Below, piece after piece: positions 6,307 to 10,234 of a stretch of 10,234 nucleotides of DNA. A program made the translations under genes and the position numbers. The notes below the pieces were generated by a model. It did no database searches. It saw only the letters and a list, made by a program, of their open reading frames with translations, and was not told the origin of the DNA. How positions within the stretch are numbered: the first letter of the stretch is position 1; the number at the start of each line of letters is the position of its first letter. This DNA is from Candidatus Omnitrophota bacterium (GTDB taxonomy: Bacteria; Omnitrophota; Gorgyraeia; Duberdicusellales; 4484-171). The DNA is taken from assembly GCA_023228195.1 (NCBI GenBank), contig JALOBR010000026.1, positions 1-10,234 on the forward strand, given 5' to 3'.

Positions 6307-7879
6307 AGTCATAGTCTGCGATAAATTATCAGAGGAAGGCGTAAAGATACTTAACGATGCGGGCTTTAGCGTCGATTGCAAATACAAATTACCTCCGGAA
6401 GAGCTTAAGAAGATAATCGGGGATTACAATGCGGCAATTGTACGAAGCGATACAAAATTTACCAAAGACATAATTGAACACGGAAACAATCTTAAAGTTA
6501 TAGGGCGCGCCGGAGTGGGGCTTGATAATGTAGATTTAGAAGCTGCCACAAAAAAAGGTATAATCGTTATGAATTCACCCGGCGGAAATACTATATCAAC
6601 CTGCGAGCATGCGTTTGCGATGATGCTGGCTATCGCAAGAAATATTCCGCTCGCCAACATTTCCCTTAAAAGCAAGGCATGGGAACGTTCGAAATTTAAA
6701 GGCGTTGAATTATATTCCAAAACCATAGGCATAATCGGATTAGGAAGAATCGGAAAGGAATTTGCAAAACGCGCCCAGGCATTCGGCATGGAAGTAATTG
6801 CAATGGATCCGTTTGTTTCAGAAGAAGTCGCAAAAACTTTAAGCATTAAAATAGTTAGCTTAACGGAACTTTTAAAAAATTCAGATTTTATCACCATACA
6901 TACGCCCGTTACGAATGAAACTAAAAAAATGATTTCACATAAAGAGCTTTCCTTAATGAAACCAAAAGCTTTCATAGTTAACTGCGCCAGGGGCGAGGTT
7001 ATGGACGAAGAAGCATTATATGAGGCGCTTAAAGATAAAAAAATTGCAGGAGCGGCGCTCGATGTTTTTTCGAAAGAACCGCCCTTTGATTCCAAATTGC
7101 TCGGGCTTGACAACGTTATAGTTACTCCTCATTTAGGAGCTTCAACAGAAGAAGCTCAACTAAACGTTGCCATTGAAATCGCCCACTGCATTAAAGATGC
7201 TTTGCTCGGTAAAGCAATACGTAATGCTGCAAACTATGTACAACTTGACCCCGAAACATACAAAATAATTCAACCATATCTTGAGCTTTCTGAAAAAATG
7301 GGCAGGTTTATAGCTCAAACTCTTGAAGGCGGTACAAAAGAAATAAAGCTGTATTATTTGGGAGCAGTTTCTGCGCATAAAGTCGACGTGCTCACCTTGG
7401 CTTTTATGAAAGGATTTTTATCGGGACAGCTCATTCAGGACGTAAACTATATTAATGCCCTTGAGATCGCAAAGAGCCGGGGAATTAAAATCGAACAAAT
7501 AAAGATTGCGGAAGAAGAAGAATATGTAAGTTCTATACGGGCAAAAGTTATAACTGATAAGTCAGAGCAGGTTTTGGAAGGGACTCTTTTTGCAAATAAA
7601 GAGGCAAGATTTGTAAAAATGGATGATATTTACACAGAAGTTTACCCTTCGCAATATATGCTTGTCATAAATAACTGGGACAAACCGGGAACTATCGGAT
7701 TTATCGGAACAACCTTGGGAAATCATAAAATAAATATTGCCGGCATGAGTTTAGGCCGGCGGGCACAAGACAATACGGCCCTTACGATATTTAATTTAGA
7801 TAATCCATTAAACGATGAAGTCGTGAAAGCGATTTCTTCTAACCAGAACATTATTTCGCTTAAATTCGTAAAATTATAA
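6299..7879 (+). CDS. serA: D-3-phosphoglycerate dehydrogenase, long form with ACT domain
   Basis: Oxidises 3-phosphoglycerate to 3-phosphohydroxypyruvate with NAD, the first step of phosphorylated serine synthesis. With the start at 6299 it has 526 residues, the length of the type I long form. The substrate-binding lobe carries IGRAGVGLDNVD (68-79). The NAD lobe has GLGRIG (147-152) and Asp170 closing strand beta2, favouring NAD over NADP. The catalytic residues are R231 (NCARGEVMDEEAL), E260 (FSKEPP) and H278 (TPHLGAS). An intervening regulatory domain (ASB, about 312-450) and a C-terminal ACT domain (about 453-526, with INNWDKPGTIGFIGTTLG) follow. These suggest feedback control, possibly by serine. 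The start overlaps the aminotransferase stop by 8 bases, pairing two consecutive steps of one pathway. No phosphoserine phosphatase is in the window. Confidence 0.97.
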   Translation: MVKVIVCDKLSEEGVKILNDAGFSVDCKYKLPPEELKKIIGDYNAAIVRSDTKFTKDIIEHGNNLKVIGRAGVGLDNVDLEAATKKGIIVMNSPGGNTISTCEHAFAMMLAIARNIPLANISLKSKAWERSKFKGVELYSKTIGIIGLGRIGKEFAKRAQAFGMEVIAMDPFVSEEVAKTLSIKIVSLTELLKNSDFITIHTPVTNETKKMISHKELSLMKPKAFIVNCARGEVMDEEALYEALKDKKIAGAALDVFSKEPPFDSKLLGLDNVIVTPHLGASTEEAQLNVAIEIAHCIKDALLGKAIRNAANYVQLDPETYKIIQPYLELSEKMGRFIAQTLEGGTKEIKLYYLGAVSAHKVDVLTLAFMKGFLSGQLIQDVNYINALEIAKSRGIKIEQIKIAEEEEYVSSIRAKVITDKSEQVLEGTLFANKEARFVKMDDIYTEVYPSQYMLVINNWDKPGTIGFIGTTLGNHKINIAGMSLGRRAQDNTALTIFNLDNPLNDEVVKAISSNQNIISLKFVKL

Positions 7880-7909
7880 TCGCCTAAAAGTAATAAAGGA
7901 ATCGAGAGA

Positions 7910-9628
7910 ATGAAAAGAATAGTCCTTTTAGCATGCTTATGCATTTTGCCTCTGACAAGCTATGCTCATAAGCTTACGGTAATTTATACGGGGAACTCTT
8001 ATTCTTCACTATATCCCTGTGGACACTGCCCCGTATCTGTCGGAGGCGGAGTTACGCGAAGAGCCTCCGTAATAAACGATATTAAATCAAAATCGAAAAA
8101 TGTAATCGTGATTGACGCCGGAGAGTTTACCGCAGGAAGCGCCCTGGATGAAGCGAGCATAGACGCTGAAACGGATAAAAATCGAACTCTTTATTATTAC
8201 AAAACACTGCAGGCAATGGGTTATGAAATTATCGGCGTTGGTGAGGCAGAATTTAATTTCGGCACGGACTTTCTGAAAGATAATATCAAAAAATTCAAGC
8301 TAAACGCAATAAGCGCAAATTTAAGCCTTGAAGGAGTGCAACCGTATTACATAAAGGAATTTCCCGGCTTTAAAGTAGGGGTGATAGGGCTGTCTCCCCA
8401 ATCTATTTTTAAAAAAACTTCTATTGACGTAAAAGATTACGATGTCGCTTTAAGCGATACAATAAAAAAAATAAAAACCCGGGTGGATTTTATTATTCTG
8501 GTTTCTCCGCTCGGAGATAAAAGCAATATTGAAATCGCCAGTAAATTTCCTGAAATAAAGTTGATATTATCCAGCGGAAACATGTTGGACTCCAAAGAAT
8601 ATAATAAAATAAACGATACGATAATACTAAAACCATCGTACATGGCCAAAGATGTAAGAATTGCCAATATGGAAATTAAGGCGAACAAAATATTAAATTT
8701 CGACTTTAAACGTGAAAAACTGGCTTTATCCGTAAAAGAAGATTCTGAAATAAAAAAGATTATTCCTGCTTGCTTTAAAGACAGTGACTGCCAAAAGAAA
8801 GACGGATTACTTGCAACTTGCCAAAAGCAAGGGCCAGAGGCGGCGTGTGCCTATTTTGAACCAAACAAGACGGAAACTCTTTTAATCACTGATACTGCTT
8901 GTGCGTTCTGCGTAACAGAACCTACCCAGAATCTGCTTCGGGAAATGTTTCCGGGTATGAATTTTAAGGCTATTGACTACAATGCTCCTTACGCGAAAGA
9001 ACTTATTAAGAAATACAGCATAACCAGCCTGCCGGCATTTATTATGCCGCGGGAGATAAAGACCGAAAAGGAATTTTCGCGTGTCGCCAGATTCATTGAC
9101 GAGAAGGATGGGGCGCTATTGCTAAAGCCGCAGCTTTCCGGGCTATTTTTGCTGCTGGGCAGGAAGGAAATTCCGCGCAGACTTGATTATTTTGTTAACC
9201 TCTATGAGCCTTCCGCCCTTACAATGTTCAACGGCTTAGTTTCTTTTTGTAAAAAAGAAAAAATAAAACTTGAAGTTCATTTCTTTATTAGCGAAGAAAA
9301 TGCTTATGGATACCCAAAAGAAGAAATACGGACAGCATTTGCAGTAAAAAAAGTTGCACCTGATAAATTCCTAGAATACATAGCTAAAAGATTAAACACC
9401 ATAAAAAACGCCTCCTGGACGGATTCGTTAGAAGCACTGGACATAGATTATAACAAGGTAAAAAAAGCTGCCAAATCAAAGAATGTCGACAGGATGATTG
9501 AAAGCAACAATAAATTAATTTCTGAATTAAACATAAATTACGGGAATGTTATTCTTATAAATAATAACAAAATTTTTACAGTCCTTAAAATCAAACCGGA
9601 AGATTTGAAAAAAATGTTCAGGAGGTAA
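7910..9628 (+). CDS. Exported multidomain protein: degenerate metallophosphoesterase-like, Cys-rich segment, thioredoxin-like and DsbA-like parts
   Basis: No named family is recognised for the whole 572-residue protein. A signal peptide is clear (1-19, cut after SYA). Residues about 20-275 follow the 5'-nucleotidase/UshA-type layout (VIYTGN, CGHCP at 37-41, GGGVTRRASVI, VIDAGEF, GYEIIGVGEAEFNFG, FKVGVIGLS, ILVSPLG). The metal-binding Asp, Asn and His positions of that family appear to be replaced, so phosphatase activity is doubtful. Residues 288-313 hold four cysteines (288, 294, 304, 313). Residues about 321-380 form a thioredoxin-like domain with CAFC (331-334) and a TSLPAF cis-proline loop (P375). 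Residues about 420-560 resemble a DsbA fold, but the CxxC site is replaced by LYEPSAL and the cis-Pro loop by INYGNVILINN. The ATG at 7910 follows AAAGGA (7895-7900). It ends 2 bases before the next gene. Periplasmic redox or metal/cofactor handling is a guess from the domains. Confidence 0.75.
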   Translation: MKRIVLLACLCILPLTSYAHKLTVIYTGNSYSSLYPCGHCPVSVGGGVTRRASVINDIKSKSKNVIVIDAGEFTAGSALDEASIDAETDKNRTLYYYKTLQAMGYEIIGVGEAEFNFGTDFLKDNIKKFKLNAISANLSLEGVQPYYIKEFPGFKVGVIGLSPQSIFKKTSIDVKDYDVALSDTIKKIKTRVDFIILVSPLGDKSNIEIASKFPEIKLILSSGNMLDSKEYNKINDTIILKPSYMAKDVRIANMEIKANKILNFDFKREKLALSVKEDSEIKKIIPACFKDSDCQKKDGLLATCQKQGPEAACAYFEPNKTETLLITDTACAFCVTEPTQNLLREMFPGMNFKAIDYNAPYAKELIKKYSITSLPAFIMPREIKTEKEFSRVARFIDEKDGALLLKPQLSGLFLLLGRKEIPRRLDYFVNLYEPSALTMFNGLVSFCKKEKIKLEVHFFISEENAYGYPKEEIRTAFAVKKVAPDKFLEYIAKRLNTIKNASWTDSLEALDIDYNKVKKAAKSKNVDRMIESNNKLISELNINYGNVILINNNKIFTVLKIKPEDLKKMFRR

Positions 9629-9630
9629 TT

Positions 9631-10234
9631 ATGGCAAAAATTTATATAGTAGACGTTACAAATAGGGATGGCGTCCAAACATCGAGAATATGCCTTTCTA
9701 AGCTCCAAAAAACGATGATAAACATCTACCTTGATGAGATGGGTATTTATCAGAGTGAATTCGGTTTTCCCACCACAAACCACGAGATAAATTATCTTAA
9801 CGCTAATTTAGAGCTTGCAAAAAATAAAGCAATAAAAAGGCTTCGGCTTTCAGGATGGCTGCGCGCAATAACAACAGATGTTGAGCTGGCCATTAAGAAT
9901 GTGCCTGATTTAAAATATGCGAACCTATCGATTTCCACATCCGACCAGATGATAAAACACAAATTTCAGGGTAAACTTAACTATGAAGAAATAATAAAAA
10001 GCGCCGTGCAATCAGTCAGGCTTGCAAAAAAACTTGGGTTAAAAGCCATAGGTGTAAACGCCGAAGACGCTTCCCGTTCAAAAGTCGAATATTTAGCAGA
10101 GTTTATAAGCGCCGTGAAAGAAGCCGGGGCGGACAGGTTCAGATATTGCGATACGCTCGGTTACGATACTCCTTTCTCGATATATGAAAGAATGTGCAAG
10201 GTCCTAAAAAAGGTAAAAATGCCTGTTGAAATCC
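9631..10234 (+). CDS. Homocitrate synthase / Re-citrate synthase family protein (DRE-TIM), N-terminal part, runs off window
   Basis: The frame opens at ATG 9631 with AGGAGG at 9620-9625 and stays open to the window edge: 201 codons, just over half of a usual enzyme of about 380 residues. The start IYIVDVTNRDGVQ corresponds to the DTTLRDGEQ motif of the isopropylmalate/homocitrate synthase superfamily. The catalytic Arg-Asp of RDG (R12, D13) is kept, but N11 and V15 differ from that motif. Further landmarks are QSEFGFPTTNHE (41-52), NLSISTSDQMIKHKF (98-112), GVNAEDASRS (141-150) and RYCDTLGYDTPF (171-182). The metal-binding HxH motif lies beyond the edge. These enzymes add acetyl-CoA to a 2-oxoacid: 2-oxoglutarate for homocitrate (NifV, lysine or AksA-type routes), or oxaloacetate in Re-citrate synthase. 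The N-terminal half cannot tell these apart. It lies 2 bases after the upstream gene, so the two are likely co-transcribed. Confidence 0.88.
   Translation, partial: MAKIYIVDVTNRDGVQTSRICLSKLQKTMINIYLDEMGIYQSEFGFPTTNHEINYLNANLELAKNKAIKRLRLSGWLRAITTDVELAIKNVPDLKYANLSISTSDQMIKHKFQGKLNYEEIIKSAVQSVRLAKKLGLKAIGVNAEDASRSKVEYLAEFISAVKEAGADRFRYCDTLGYDTPFSIYERMCKVLKKVKMPVEI

Noticed and set aside
6424..7113. Long open frame (229 codons) on the minus strand inside serA
   Set aside because: It lies wholly within the well-supported serA gene, has a biased composition typical of an antisense frame and no recognisable motif.
9538..9783. Minus-strand open frame across the junction of the last two genes
   Set aside because: Both strongly supported + strand genes cover it, including an AGGAGG site and start at 9631.
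1..10234. Mobile elements, CRISPR arrays, tRNA or rRNA genes
   Set aside because: No transposase or phage gene, no regularly spaced repeats and no structural RNA signature was seen; codon use looks uniform across the window.

Overview
This window is ordinary chromosomal DNA of a Gram-negative (diderm) bacterium. It is about 40% G+C by eye and densely packed, with every gene on the + strand. The organism makes Kdo-type lipopolysaccharide: three Kdo biosynthesis genes and the Lpt export genes are present. The gene order, the A/T-rich codon use (many ATA, AAA and AGA codons) and the style of the proteins remind me of candidate phyla such as Omnitrophota or Elusimicrobiota, or of deep-branching Desulfobacterota/Nitrospirota relatives. 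No taxonomic marker is present, so this placement is an inference.

Region 1 (1-2071) holds kdsA (its 5' part lies outside the window), kdsD and kdsC. Together they turn ribulose-5-phosphate into arabinose-5-phosphate, then Kdo-8-phosphate, then Kdo. A clear sigma70-type promoter with an extended -10 follows. Region 2 (2146-4403) holds a secreted LptC/LptA-like protein that overlaps the ATPase gene lptB by 23 bases, then a short trigger factor gene that appears to lack the PPIase domain. Region 3 (4404-5118) holds two strong inverted repeats and then clpP. The tig-clpP order is the common one, but clpX does not follow.

Region 4 (5170-7879) holds a class V aminotransferase overlapping serA by 8 bases. 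The likely role of the pair is to make phosphoserine from 3-phosphoglycerate. Region 5 (7910-9628) encodes an exported 572-residue protein. It has an N-terminal part like the 5'-nucleotidase metallophosphoesterases but without their metal ligands, a four-cysteine segment, a thioredoxin-like domain with a CAFC motif, and a C-terminal DsbA-like part without CxxC. This is the least understood gene here. Region 6 (9631 to the window end) is the start of a homocitrate synthase / Re-citrate synthase family gene.

There is no phage, transposon, CRISPR, tRNA or rRNA signal, and no gene-free stretch above 300 bases; the longest gap is the 115 bases between tig and clpP. I do not see a new multi-gene system. 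The points most worth following are the multidomain exported protein, the PPIase-less trigger factor, the paired hairpins before clpP and the LptC/LptA composite.
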